This document shows, piece by piece, positions 5,128 to 11,036 of a DNA stretch of 11,036 bases (positions are counted from its first letter, which is position 1; each line of letters begins with the position of its first letter). Both the position numbers and the translations under genes were made by a program. This DNA is from an uncultured Oscillibacter sp. (GTDB taxonomy: Bacteria; Bacillota; Clostridia; Oscillospirales; Oscillospiraceae), in assembly GCA_910587875.1 (NCBI GenBank), contig CAJUOD010000095.1, positions 1 to 11,036 of the forward strand. Reading direction: 5' to 3'. The notes below the pieces were generated by a model. It had not been told where the DNA came from, did no database searches, and worked only from the letters and a program-made list of their open reading frames with translations.

Positions 5128-5607
5128 TCATTCCGCCGCCTCCTCTTCTCCAACAGGGCCCAGGTCCTTCCAGCGTTCCGGCAGCTCCGAGGGGCTGTAG
5201 GCGTTGTCCTCTGCGAGGCAGCGCCAGATGTGTCCAACTTGGACACAGCACTCGCCGGTCTGCCAGAGACCTCTCGTGCCCTGGGGCGGCTGGTAGTCCG
5301 TGGCCAGGGCCGGGTCCTTGGTGTGACAGAGGTCCCAGAGGGCGACCGCCTTGTCCGGGCTCCAGTCCGGCTGCGCCGTGGCGTCGTGGGCCTGCCAGAG
5401 CTTGTAGATGCGGCCCTGCCATTTGTAAGGCGTTCCGACGGGCACGCCCGTATAGTCCCGCTGCCGCCAGGTGGGGACCTCCCCGACGTGGGCGGTGAGA
5501 TAGGTCCCGTCCACTTCTCCGGCCACGGCCTTGGCGGACAGGGCGGCGGCGTCCGCCGCGCCTTTGGTCCTCATGGCGTCCAGCGCCAGCGTATGGATGT
5601 CAGCCAT
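5128..5607 (-). CDS. Phage protein with two carbohydrate-binding-like (CBM5/12-type) modules
   Basis: The 159-residue protein starts MADIHTLALDAMRTKGAADA and has two aromatic-rich modules. Module 1 is at about 53-93 (TGVPVGTPYKWQGRIYKLWQ, then WSPDKAVALW); module 2 is at about 114-150 (CCVQVGHIWRCLAEDNAYSP, then ERWKDLG). The order Y/C-x-G-x-x-Y/W...W-x-x-D/P...P...W follows the small chitin/carbohydrate-binding fold of families 5/12, in which tryptophans stack on sugars. In phage tails such modules are thought to touch cell-wall glycans. It follows the fibre genes directly, so a receptor-binding or tail-associated role is reasonable. ATG 5607 has GGAGGGAGTGGAGAG upstream and overlaps the previous stop by eight bases; an earlier in-frame start at 5628 lies inside the previous gene. 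Module assignment is by eye, so moderately sure. Confidence 0.7.
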   Translation of the reverse strand: MADIHTLALDAMRTKGAADAAALSAKAVAGEVDGTYLTAHVGEVPTWRQRDYTGVPVGTPYKWQGRIYKLWQAHDATAQPDWSPDKAVALWDLCHTKDPALATDYQPPQGTRGLWQTGECCVQVGHIWRCLAEDNAYSPSELPERWKDLGPVGEEEAAE

Positions 5608-6034
5608 TGCTCTCCACTCCCTCCTCATAGGCGGAGGCCAGCTCCGCTTCCTTTGTCCGGGCCTCGGACACCTGCCCGGACAGCGCCTCGGCCTGGCCCT
5701 CCAGCTCCTCGATCCGGGCCTGGTAGCCGGTGACGTCTCCCAGGTACTGCTTGGCGGTGGCGACCGTCACCTCAAAATGCCCGGTGCTGTGGTGGTACTC
5801 GATGTTCCCCAGCTGGAAGCCGTAGCCCTCCGGGAGGCCCGCCTCGTTTGCCGGGCAGGCGGGCAGGCGCCGAATCGCGGGACTGGCCCAGTCAATGGCC
5901 TCGATGCCCTCCAGCGTGGCGCCGTTGGCCCGCTCAAAGAGGATGGAGTAGCTGCCGTTCGAGCCGACCCCGCCCCCGGAAATAGGCCCGGCGATCAGGC
6001 CGCCGATCTTCCAGTACTTTCCGAAATAGCTCAT
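5600..6034 (-). CDS. Unrecognised phage tail-region protein with C-terminal coiled coil
   Basis: The 144-residue protein lies between the tail fibre and the carbohydrate-binding-like protein, in the position where phages keep fibre chaperones and short tail-tip proteins. The N-terminus is glycine-rich (MSYFGKYWKIGGLIAGPISG). The middle (RLPACPANEAGLPEGYGFQL, HHSTGHFEVTV) looks like beta structure. Residues about 105-140 form a glutamate/alanine-rich coiled coil (RIEELEGQAEALSGQVSEAR). AAAGGAG lies five bases before ATG 6034, and the gene begins 11 bases after the fibre stop. The place and coiled coil suggest a fibre-associated or assembly factor, but I do not recognise the family. Confidence 0.65.
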   Translation of the reverse strand: MSYFGKYWKIGGLIAGPISGGGVGSNGSYSILFERANGATLEGIEAIDWASPAIRRLPACPANEAGLPEGYGFQLGNIEYHHSTGHFEVTVATAKQYLGDVTGYQARIEELEGQAEALSGQVSEARTKEAELASAYEEGVESNG

Positions 6035-6045
6035 ACGCGCTCCTT

Positions 6046-6921
6046 TCAGCCCACAAACAGGATTTTCCCGGGATAGGGGGCAGCGCTCTCCAGCGTGACG
6101 GTCCCGGCCTCTCCGTCATACCGGGCCCCCGTGCCGAGGGCCGCCCAGGTGTTGGTGATGTACGTTCCGTCCACCTGATGGAAGGCCTGGAAGCTGAAAT
6201 CGCCGCTCCTGCGCTTGTGCGCCGACGCGGGGATGGCGATCTCATAGCCCAGGGAGCCGTCGTAGGCGGACGGCGTCTCCGAGGCCCCGCCTTCTGTGGC
6301 TTCGATCGCGGCATTTTCTCCCCCCGCCGGCTCCTCCGGCGTCCAGGAGGCCGGAGGACCCCAGTCCGCCTCCGTGAAGGTCACGACGGCGGAGCCTAGG
6401 GCGGCGTGAGCCGTCGGATCTTCATCATGCTGTTCCAGCAGCGCCAAAGCGGCGGCCCGGGTTAGAATGGAGTCTGGGTCAATGTCCGCAAAGACCTCGT
6501 TTACGTCCCCAACCACGGCAATGAGATCAAAGGTAACCAGCTTCCCAACCAGGGAACTGGCGGGGCGGACCCACTCCGGGCCATCCTCCATGCGCAGATA
6601 GGCGTAGGGGACATCGCCCTCGTCCGGGTCTTTGGCGTAGAGCAGGACGCCCGTGGCGAAAAAACCTGTTGACACCTTCTCGCTGTTGATCTGAACGCCG
6701 ACCTGGCACTCACCGTCAACCGGGTTGGACACGGCAGAGATCTTGGCGTCCATCACGTAGCCGGGGACCTCCGTCAGGTCCCTGGGGTGGACGCCCTCCG
6801 GGATGGTTCCACTGCCCACCGCCGCCCGGGTATAGCGCATTTGGCAGCGGCCCGCCAGGACCTTGGCGATGAGTGCCCGGCAGGGGGCACAGGCGAAGCA
6901 ACCGTCTTGGATATTCGTCAA
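6046..6921 (-). CDS. Phage tail-collar fibre protein (P2 gpH-like N-terminal domain)
   Basis: The 291-residue protein would attach to the baseplate through its N-terminus and contact the host with its C-terminus. Residues about 13-110 match the tail-collar fibre domain: RALIAKVLAG, MRYTRAAVGSGTIPEG, EVPGYVMDAKISAV, FATGVLLYAKDPDEG. The hinge LLEQHDEDPTAH (161-172) is typical of the link to variable distal parts. The C-terminal 70 residues (GDFSFQAFHQVDGTYITNTW ... GKILFVG) look like a compact beta domain. It is short for a P2-type fibre and lacks a long shaft. Its start is TTG 6921: AGGAGG lies eight bases upstream, whereas ATG 6928 is in another frame and only one base from that site. An N-terminal cysteine cluster (Cys8, 11, 14, 26) is unusual. 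Confidence 0.8.
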   Translation of the reverse strand: MTNIQDGCFACAPCRALIAKVLAGRCQMRYTRAAVGSGTIPEGVHPRDLTEVPGYVMDAKISAVSNPVDGECQVGVQINSEKVSTGFFATGVLLYAKDPDEGDVPYAYLRMEDGPEWVRPASSLVGKLVTFDLIAVVGDVNEVFADIDPDSILTRAAALALLEQHDEDPTAHAALGSAVVTFTEADWGPPASWTPEEPAGGENAAIEATEGGASETPSAYDGSLGYEIAIPASAHKRRSGDFSFQAFHQVDGTYITNTWAALGTGARYDGEAGTVTLESAAPYPGKILFVG

Positions 6922-6933
6922 AGCTCATTCCTC

Positions 6934-7629
6934 CTATTCCTCAATTCGCTTGGGCCGTATGTGGGACTGGCAGAACGTGCCGGAGCCCGTGCCTCCCGCC
7001 AGGCGGGTGGAGGCGAAGACTCCATAGGCCACGGGGATCTCTGCCTGGAACCGCTCGCCGCTCATTGTGTCTCCCTTCAAATCGGTTCCCACAGCCCCGC
7101 CGAAGCGGAAGGGCAGCTCATACCGATAGGACCGCCGTATGGCGACCACCATTTGGTCCAGCCAGCTGGACAGGCGCTTCACGTCGCCCAAGAGGCGAGT
7201 AAACTCCTCTACCTGGGCCTGGTCCGCATCGTCTTCCTCCTGGCCGATGATGGCTCGGAAGTGGTGGGGATCTCCGTCGTAGTCGAACCACTCCTCTATG
7301 TAGCCGAAACCGAAAATGGACTGAATGGTTCGGTTGATGGCCGACGGCGTTCCCATCTTTGCGTAAGCCAGCAGAGAGTCCCGGATCAGGGCCCGCTTCA
7401 CCTCCAAGGGGAACGTCTCCCGATAGGCCGGGGTCCGCAGCTCCACCGCCAGGTGATCCAGGACTCGCTCCGGCGCGTTGGAGAGACATGCGTAAAAGGG
7501 CACCCCGTCCGCCAGAGCCAGGAGCTTGTCCACCTGACGCCCCACGGCATAGGCCAGAGCCTCCGTTTCCCGGTTCCGCAGATGCTCCGGCAGGATGCCG
7601 GTAAACCGGCTTCCCCGCAGCTCAATCAT
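6934..7629 (-). CDS. Phage tail protein I (gpI)
   Basis: The 231-residue protein matches the P2 gpI family, a baseplate wedge component that works with gpJ at the edge of the contractile tail's baseplate. Recognisable parts are LPEHLRNRETEALAYAVGRQ near the N-terminus, the LDHLAVELRTPAYRETFPLE block with the following KRALIRDSLLAYAKMGTPSA, and IFGFGYIEEWFDYDGDPHHF. ATG 7629 is preferred over the in-frame ATG 7644 because GGAGGG lies seven bases before it. The start overlaps the gpJ stop by eight bases, as expected for coupled baseplate genes. The C-terminal extension after about residue 170 (FRFGGAVGTDLKGDTMSGER...) is longer than in the P2 protein and of unknown role. Confidence 0.88.
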   Translation of the reverse strand: MIELRGSRFTGILPEHLRNRETEALAYAVGRQVDKLLALADGVPFYACLSNAPERVLDHLAVELRTPAYRETFPLEVKRALIRDSLLAYAKMGTPSAINRTIQSIFGFGYIEEWFDYDGDPHHFRAIIGQEEDDADQAQVEEFTRLLGDVKRLSSWLDQMVVAIRRSYRYELPFRFGGAVGTDLKGDTMSGERFQAEIPVAYGVFASTRLAGGTGSGTFCQSHIRPKRIEE

Positions 7630-8776
7630 CCTCCAGCCCTCCATAACGGACCTGGGGCTCTCCGTTCAGCTCCGCCACGGCGGTGGAGGCCACCCGGGTG
7701 AAGGCTGGGGCGGTAATCTCCGCCCGTTTGGCCCCTGCCTCCACCACCAAGGACAGCAGCTTGGAGGGGTTCACGTCCCGGCCAATGGTCCGCTGCCATT
7801 GGACGTATCCATCCACCGCCGTCCGAACCGCTGCCTGGACGGCCAGGGCCCGGCCGCTGTCACTGCGGTTGATGTAGTAGGTAAGGTCCAGGCTGTAGAG
7901 GACCTTCTCCGGCGCGGCGACCACCACCAGGTCCGTCATGGGCCGAATACTGTCGTCCCTCAGGTACGCCTGGAGTCCTGCCACCATGTCCGGGCCGGGG
8001 CTGGAGCCGTCCGCCAGCAGGAAGACCACATCTACCCGCCCCGCCGCCTGGTCGCTGGTGACGGCCACGTCTCCTACGGCGGGGCTGTAGGCCTTGGCGT
8101 GGAAGCGATAGCTATCCTCCGGTCCGGCGGTGGAGTAGGCGCTGGGAGCCAGGAAGACCCGTTCAGCCAGGTCCTCGTCGCTCTCGGTGTCTGCACCGCC
8201 CTCGGTCAGCGTCAGGTTCTCCACCGCCGACACGTAGGGCACGGGGTCCACCAGGACCTTCAGCTCTCCTGGTCGGAAGCCGTTGCCGGAAAGGCCGGGG
8301 ACCGTGCAGACGGCCCGTGCCTCTCCCGTCAGGCTCCCGGCTGGGATCTCCAGATAGGCTTCTGTAGCGAAAAACACGGTGCCGCCGTCTGAGACTCTGG
8401 TCCCGGTGGGAATACCCACGGCGCTCTCCCTGGCGGCGGAGAGGGTGAAGCGCAGGGTGGTGGAGGCCTTGGCGGCGGGGAGGCGGACCACGCCTTTGAG
8501 GAGCGCCAGGTTGTCCAAGAATCGGTCATAGCTGTACTTAAGCAGATTCTGCTTCCCCGCCCGATCCACATACTGCATGGCCTGGTATATCTGGGCTGCG
8601 GCGGCGTAGAGGATCATCCGATGGACGCTGGCGCGATCCAGGCGAATGGGGCGGCCCTCCGCCTCTGTCATGTAGGCCTCAAAATCCGCCACCATCTCCG
8701 TCCGCACGTCCTCCACGCTCTTGTTTTCGATGAAGGAAATCTCCGGAGAGCTCTGTACATAGTTAGGCACCTGCAA
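7622..8776 (-). CDS. Phage baseplate assembly protein J (gpJ)
   Basis: The 384-residue protein belongs to the gpJ-like family, the main wedge protein at the periphery of contractile-tail baseplates. The N-terminal block (VPNYVQSSPEISFIENKSVE, then DRASVHRMILYAAAAQIYQA, then YVDRAGKQNLLKYSYDRFLD) and the central LTEGGADTESDEDLAERV stretch are characteristic. Length is normal. The start is not ATG: TTG 8776 or GTG 8770 are the options, with AAGGTGG-type sequence just upstream. TTG 8776 gives MQVPNYVQ; GTG 8770 gives MPNYVQ; both fit the family. It overlaps the gp25 gene by 14 bases and is followed by gpI with an eight-base overlap. Confidence 0.92.
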   Translation of the reverse strand: MQVPNYVQSSPEISFIENKSVEDVRTEMVADFEAYMTEAEGRPIRLDRASVHRMILYAAAAQIYQAMQYVDRAGKQNLLKYSYDRFLDNLALLKGVVRLPAAKASTTLRFTLSAARESAVGIPTGTRVSDGGTVFFATEAYLEIPAGSLTGEARAVCTVPGLSGNGFRPGELKVLVDPVPYVSAVENLTLTEGGADTESDEDLAERVFLAPSAYSTAGPEDSYRFHAKAYSPAVGDVAVTSDQAAGRVDVVFLLADGSSPGPDMVAGLQAYLRDDSIRPMTDLVVVAAPEKVLYSLDLTYYINRSDSGRALAVQAAVRTAVDGYVQWQRTIGRDVNPSKLLSLVVEAGAKRAEITAPAFTRVASTAVAELNGEPQVRYGGLEDD

Positions 8777-9056
8777 TCACCACCTTCGGCCTAAGCTGTC
8801 CCTCCGCCGCAGCGGTCCAGAGGACCTCCCGGACCCGGAGGGCGGGAATGAACTTGGCCACCTTCTTGGTCACCTCCGCTGTGTAGAGAGACTTGACGGC
8901 GGCTGTGGGCTTGTCCACAAAGTTCAGATCCAGCCCAAACTCCCGGTCCAGGGGGACGGAGCCCTCCCGCGTGGACAGCAGCAGGGCCAGCTGGCGGTCC
9001 AGTTCCTTAGCCCCGCCGCCGATAAATTCTATCTGGAAGTCAAATAAATCGCTCAT
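8763..9056 (-). CDS. Phage baseplate wedge protein gp25/gpW
   Basis: The 97-residue protein matches the gp25-like lysozyme-fold family (P2 gpW), which forms part of the baseplate wedge and joins the sheath to the baseplate. Typical parts are the ELDRQLALLLSTREGSVPLD segment followed by REFGLDLNFVDKP, where the T-x-x-G-x-x-P-x-x-x-x-x-G pattern is the family signature. The ATG overlaps the preceding stop as ATGA (9053-9056), classic translational coupling. The phage homologues of this family are structural and do not act as lysozymes. Confidence 0.9.
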   Translation of the reverse strand: MSDLFDFQIEFIGGGAKELDRQLALLLSTREGSVPLDREFGLDLNFVDKPTAAVKSLYTAEVTKKVAKFIPALRVREVLWTAAAEGQLRPKVVIAGA

Positions 9057-9448
9057 GCGTATTCCTCCAATGTCAGCGACACCTTCGCCCTGGCCAGCTC
9101 ACCGCCGGAATAGATGGTATCCCAGGCCTCACTGGACGCTGTGACCCGGAAGGGATTCCGTCCCACGGGGCGGCTGCCGATAATGAGATACTCCGCCGTG
9201 CCGCTCTCCACCATATCCTCGATGGTCTCCAGGACCCGCCGGGGCCGGATGCCCAGAGTGGCGGAAAGCTGGATGTCCAGGGTAATCTTCTGGCAATCCG
9301 GGCCTAAGAACTCGGCCTTTGGCTTCACGCCCATGGCCTCGTGGGAGGCCCAGCGCCCGGCGGTCTCCCGGGTCATGTTGGAGAAGGTGAGGACCTGGCC
9401 CTCGCTGACGGTGAAGACGATGCTGCTTCCCAGGGAACCAACTGCCAT
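9053..9448 (-). CDS. Phage tail protein gpU family (tail terminator/adaptor)
   Basis: The 131-residue protein fits the P2 gpU family. Visible blocks are RETAGRWASHEAMGVKPKAE, LGPDCQKITLDIQLSATLGI, a spacer with LETIEDMVESG, then YLIIGSRPVGRNPFRVTASS and a C-terminal VSLTLEEY. In P2, gpU is needed for tail completion and occurs beside gpD. Here it is separated from gpD by gpV and PAAR. GGAGGG lies six bases before ATG 9448, inside the three bases that separate it from the PAAR gene; the far end overlaps gp25 by four bases. Confidence 0.8.
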   Translation of the reverse strand: MAVGSLGSSIVFTVSEGQVLTFSNMTRETAGRWASHEAMGVKPKAEFLGPDCQKITLDIQLSATLGIRPRRVLETIEDMVESGTAEYLIIGSRPVGRNPFRVTASSEAWDTIYSGGELARAKVSLTLEEYA

Positions 9449-9451
9449 GAT

Positions 9452-9790
9452 TTACCCTCCAATCCTCACGTCTTGGCTTCCCCCGGTGACGGTCCCCGCG
9501 CCGTTATGGGGCGCCAGTGCGTCCCCGATCCGGGCGGAGGGAATGCCGTTGATCCGCACCGTGGTACTGCCCACGGCAATCATTCCCCGGCTGGATCCGC
9601 AGCAGGCGTCCCGCTCTGTGGTGACGCTGGTGACGAAGGCGGCGGGGCGCCCGTTGGTCCGCACGTCCGGGGAACAATTCGCCGATATCTCCCCGGTAAA
9701 GGGAATGGGCCCGTGAGGCGGGATATGCCCGGTGTGCTCCCCGGCTGTGGTCCCATCCACCTGGTCATGAAGCCTTGCCGCCTGCGGCAT
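9452..9790 (-). CDS. PAAR-domain spike-tip protein
   Basis: The 112-residue protein is a stand-alone PAAR protein: MPQAARLHD at the start, then repeated glycine-rich turns (PDVRTNGRPAAF, STTVRINGIPSARIGD, SQDVRIGG). PAAR proteins form a small zinc-bound cone that caps the trimeric spike and is first to pierce the target envelope. Histidines at 8, 18, 22 and 26 and near 95, and cysteines near 40 and 64-65, are candidates for metal binding. There is no toxin extension; the protein ends with the fold. GAGGAGG lies eight bases before ATG 9790. It follows gpV, whose spike it would cap. Confidence 0.9.
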   Translation of the reverse strand: MPQAARLHDQVDGTTAGEHTGHIPPHGPIPFTGEISANCSPDVRTNGRPAAFVTSVTTERDACCGSSRGMIAVGSTTVRINGIPSARIGDALAPHNGAGTVTGGSQDVRIGG

Positions 9791-9805
9791 TGCCGCACCT
9801 CCTCT

Positions 9806-10216
9806 CTAGTTCAGATCGATGGTCTTTCCGTTGATGACGATGGCCCCGCCCGCCGTGATGTTTAAGGTTCCGTCACAGTGGAGAGTCAGGTCCTTGGCTT
9901 TGGAGTCGTAACGGAGCGTGGCCGCTCCCGGCTTTCGGTCCATGTCCAAGCGGACCAGACCCTCCGCCCCCTCCGGCGGGGGAAATTTATCGCTCCAGGG
10001 GCGGCCCAGCACAACCCCGGCCTCAGAGCCGTTGGAGAGGTGGAGCACCAGCACCTGGTCCCCCACCGCCGGAAGACTGTACAGGCCGGAGAACACCGGG
10101 GATAGAATGGGGATCATCCGGGTCACATCGCCGTCCTTCTCGTGGTAGACCACCCGGACGGTCCCTGCCGCCGGGTCCAGGCTGGACACCTTGCCCAGCC
10201 GTATTTCCTCCTGCAT
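9806..10216 (-). CDS. Phage baseplate assembly protein V (tail spike, gpV)
   Basis: The 136-residue protein begins with an OB-fold (about 1-75: RLGKVSSLDPAAGTVRVVYH, then SPVFSGLYSLPAVGDQVLVL, GVVLGRPWSDK). It ends in a short repetitive beta region (LTLHCDGTLNITAGGAIVIN...) that would form the trimeric beta-helix needle. It sits at the centre of the baseplate below the gpD hub and is capped by the PAAR protein encoded next. The length is below that of P2 gpV and nearer to short Clostridia-phage versions. Its Shine-Dalgarno (AGGAGG, 10221-10226) overlaps the gpD stop codon. Confidence 0.9.
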   Translation of the reverse strand: MQEEIRLGKVSSLDPAAGTVRVVYHEKDGDVTRMIPILSPVFSGLYSLPAVGDQVLVLHLSNGSEAGVVLGRPWSDKFPPPEGAEGLVRLDMDRKPGAATLRYDSKAKDLTLHCDGTLNITAGGAIVINGKTIDLN

Positions 10217-10225
10217 ATATCCTCC

Positions 10226-10993
10226 TCACTCCACCAGAGAAAGCTCTAAATCCGTGGTATAGCCGCCGCCCACATGGTGGACGGCCTTGTCGATGAAGTA
10301 TTTGCCGCTCAAGCGGCCCAGGCCCTCCACCTGGACGCATTGGCTCGCCGCCAGGTCCGGCCGTCCCCGCAGGGAGATGGAGAGGGTGGTGTGCCCGTGG
10401 TTCGCCGAGGCGATGGCGGCTTCCAGCTTCTTTTCCGCGTCCGCGGGGCCGTCCGCTTTGCCGGAGAGCTTCAGAAGCCGAGGCCCCTTGCCGGTCTTGA
10501 CGCTGATCTCTTCCTCCGACATGGGGTCCGTGTAGGCGTACTCCCCGCCGGTGTAGGTCCCAGTGAGACTGGTTTTCCAATTCCAGGACAGCAGCTCCGC
10601 TGGGGTCAGCATCGCCGCAGGGGGCTTTTGCTTATATGCCTCCCGGTCATAGATCACCAGCTTTTTGGCGCAGACCTTGACTACCAGGCCATAGTCCCCG
10701 CAGACGCCGTTGAGAAACTCGCAGTCGGTCCGCCGGGCCTGTTCCACGCTCTTCAGTTTAGGGCCCGGTCCCTCCACGTCCCAGGCCAAGGCCACCCCGG
10801 CCCGCCCGGCGATCTCCTGGGCCAGCTCCTGGAGGGTCACGTCCTCCCAGGTCTTGCTCCGTTCCGTTTCCCGGAAGCTGCTGTCTGCCGGAACGGATAC
10901 AGCGGAGACGGTCCCCGCCACGGGCCAGCCGGAAAAACTGAAATCGTCCAGGGTGAAGGATCCGCAGGGGAGGGAGCGGTGATCTCCCTCCCG
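10226..10993 (-). CDS. Phage late control protein D / baseplate hub (partial, 5' end missing)
   Basis: The last 255 residues of a gpD-family protein (P2 gpD/Mu gp44) are visible. It forms the trimeric hub that links tail tube and spike. Visible blocks are SFRETERSKTWEDVTLQELA followed by QEIAGRAG; the KLVIYDREAY strand; WNWKTSLTGTYTGGEYAYTD; and LRGRPDLAASQCVQVEGLGR followed by LSGKYFIDKAVHHVGGGYTT, a pattern shared by these hubs. The true N-terminus lies beyond the contig: bases from 10994 are sequencing adapter, so the apparent GTG start at 11008 and the first residues LFRS it encodes are artefacts. The gene ends with TGA at 10226-10228, directly before gpV. Confidence 0.88.
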   Translation of the reverse strand, partial: REGDHRSLPCGSFTLDDFSFSGWPVAGTVSAVSVPADSSFRETERSKTWEDVTLQELAQEIAGRAGVALAWDVEGPGPKLKSVEQARRTDCEFLNGVCGDYGLVVKVCAKKLVIYDREAYKQKPPAAMLTPAELLSWNWKTSLTGTYTGGEYAYTDPMSEEEISVKTGKGPRLLKLSGKADGPADAEKKLEAAIASANHGHTTLSISLRGRPDLAASQCVQVEGLGRLSGKYFIDKAVHHVGGGYTTDLELSLVE

Positions 10994-11036
10994 AGATCGG
11001 AAGAGCACACGTCTGAACTCCAGTCACACAGCAAGA
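10994..11036 (+). other. Illumina TruSeq adapter read-through at the contig end
   Basis: Bases 10994-11027 are identical to the 34-base Illumina adapter that begins AGATCGGAAGAGC and ends CTGAACTCCAGTCAC. The remaining nine bases (ACAGCAAGA) sit where an 8-base index and the first A of the next adapter part would lie. The match of the first 34 bases is by memory of the published adapter and is exact; the index reading is inference. Nothing to the right of 10993 is genomic. Confidence 0.97.

Noticed and set aside
4957..5733. Long + strand open frame of 258 codons, rich in Arg/Gly/Pro.
   Set aside because: It lies opposite four well-supported minus-strand genes, has no good ribosome site and has the composition of an antisense shadow in GC-rich DNA.
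6787..8392. Two long + strand open frames (304 and 265 codons) opposite the fibre, gpI and gpJ genes.
   Set aside because: Antisense shadows; the minus strand encodes recognisable baseplate proteins over the whole stretch.
9341..9865. Open + strand frame of 174 codons opposite gpU and PAAR.
   Set aside because: No family resemblance or ribosome site; it is explained by codon bias of the minus-strand genes.
10023..10580. Minus-strand frame of 185 codons overlapping the hub and spike genes in another frame.
   Set aside because: Low-complexity Gly/Arg/Pro-rich translation in an alternative frame of gpD and gpV.
10758..11034. Two further minus-strand open frames starting in the last bases (TGVQTCALPI-like and CDWSSDVCSSDL-like starts).
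   Set aside because: They begin inside the sequencing adapter and then run in the wrong frames of the baseplate hub gene.
1..11036. CRISPR array, rRNA, riboswitch or insertion-sequence ends.
   Set aside because: No regularly spaced repeats, no rRNA-like stretch, no recognisable aptamer and no transposase or terminal inverted repeats were seen.

Overview
The window looks like mobile DNA from a moderately high-GC gut Clostridia species, probably near Oscillospiraceae. The clues are strong GGAGG-type ribosome binding sites, a MobP3-type relaxase fused to Sel1 repeats, and a P2/Mu-like contractile-tail gene set of the kind common in Clostridia prophages. The genus cannot be fixed from sequence alone.

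Layout. Bases 1-3311 run on the + strand and form a mobilisation/integration module: the tail of a short gene, a relaxase (86-2023), and a tyrosine integrase (2167-3311) whose frame is broken by one missing A. Bases 3312-3656 are non-coding. They hold a perfect 15-bp hairpin terminator, a 24-base 3' end of a tRNA gene (minus strand) that is almost certainly an attachment-site core, and a second GC-rich hairpin. From 3657 to 10993 every gene is on the minus strand and is tightly packed or overlapping. Read from right to left (5' to 3'), this is a late phage operon: baseplate hub gpD (partial), spike gpV, PAAR tip, gpU, gp25/gpW, gpJ, gpI, tail-collar fibre, an unrecognised protein, a small protein with two carbohydrate-binding-like modules, a helical protein, a sigma-region-4-like regulator, and three small membrane proteins of the lysis region. 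No endolysin is present.

How it fits together. The late operon and the integrase converge on the tRNA-derived core, as in the attP region of an excised temperate phage (lysis genes, attP, int). The same picture would arise if a mobilizable element and a prophage sat in tandem at one tRNA gene. DNA on the phage side of the core does not continue the tRNA, so it is element DNA and not the host tRNA gene. Whether the relaxase belongs to the phage is the most interesting open question.

The last 43 bases (10994-11036) are Illumina adapter, not biology. The final gene is therefore cut at 10993, and open frames starting to its right are artefacts.
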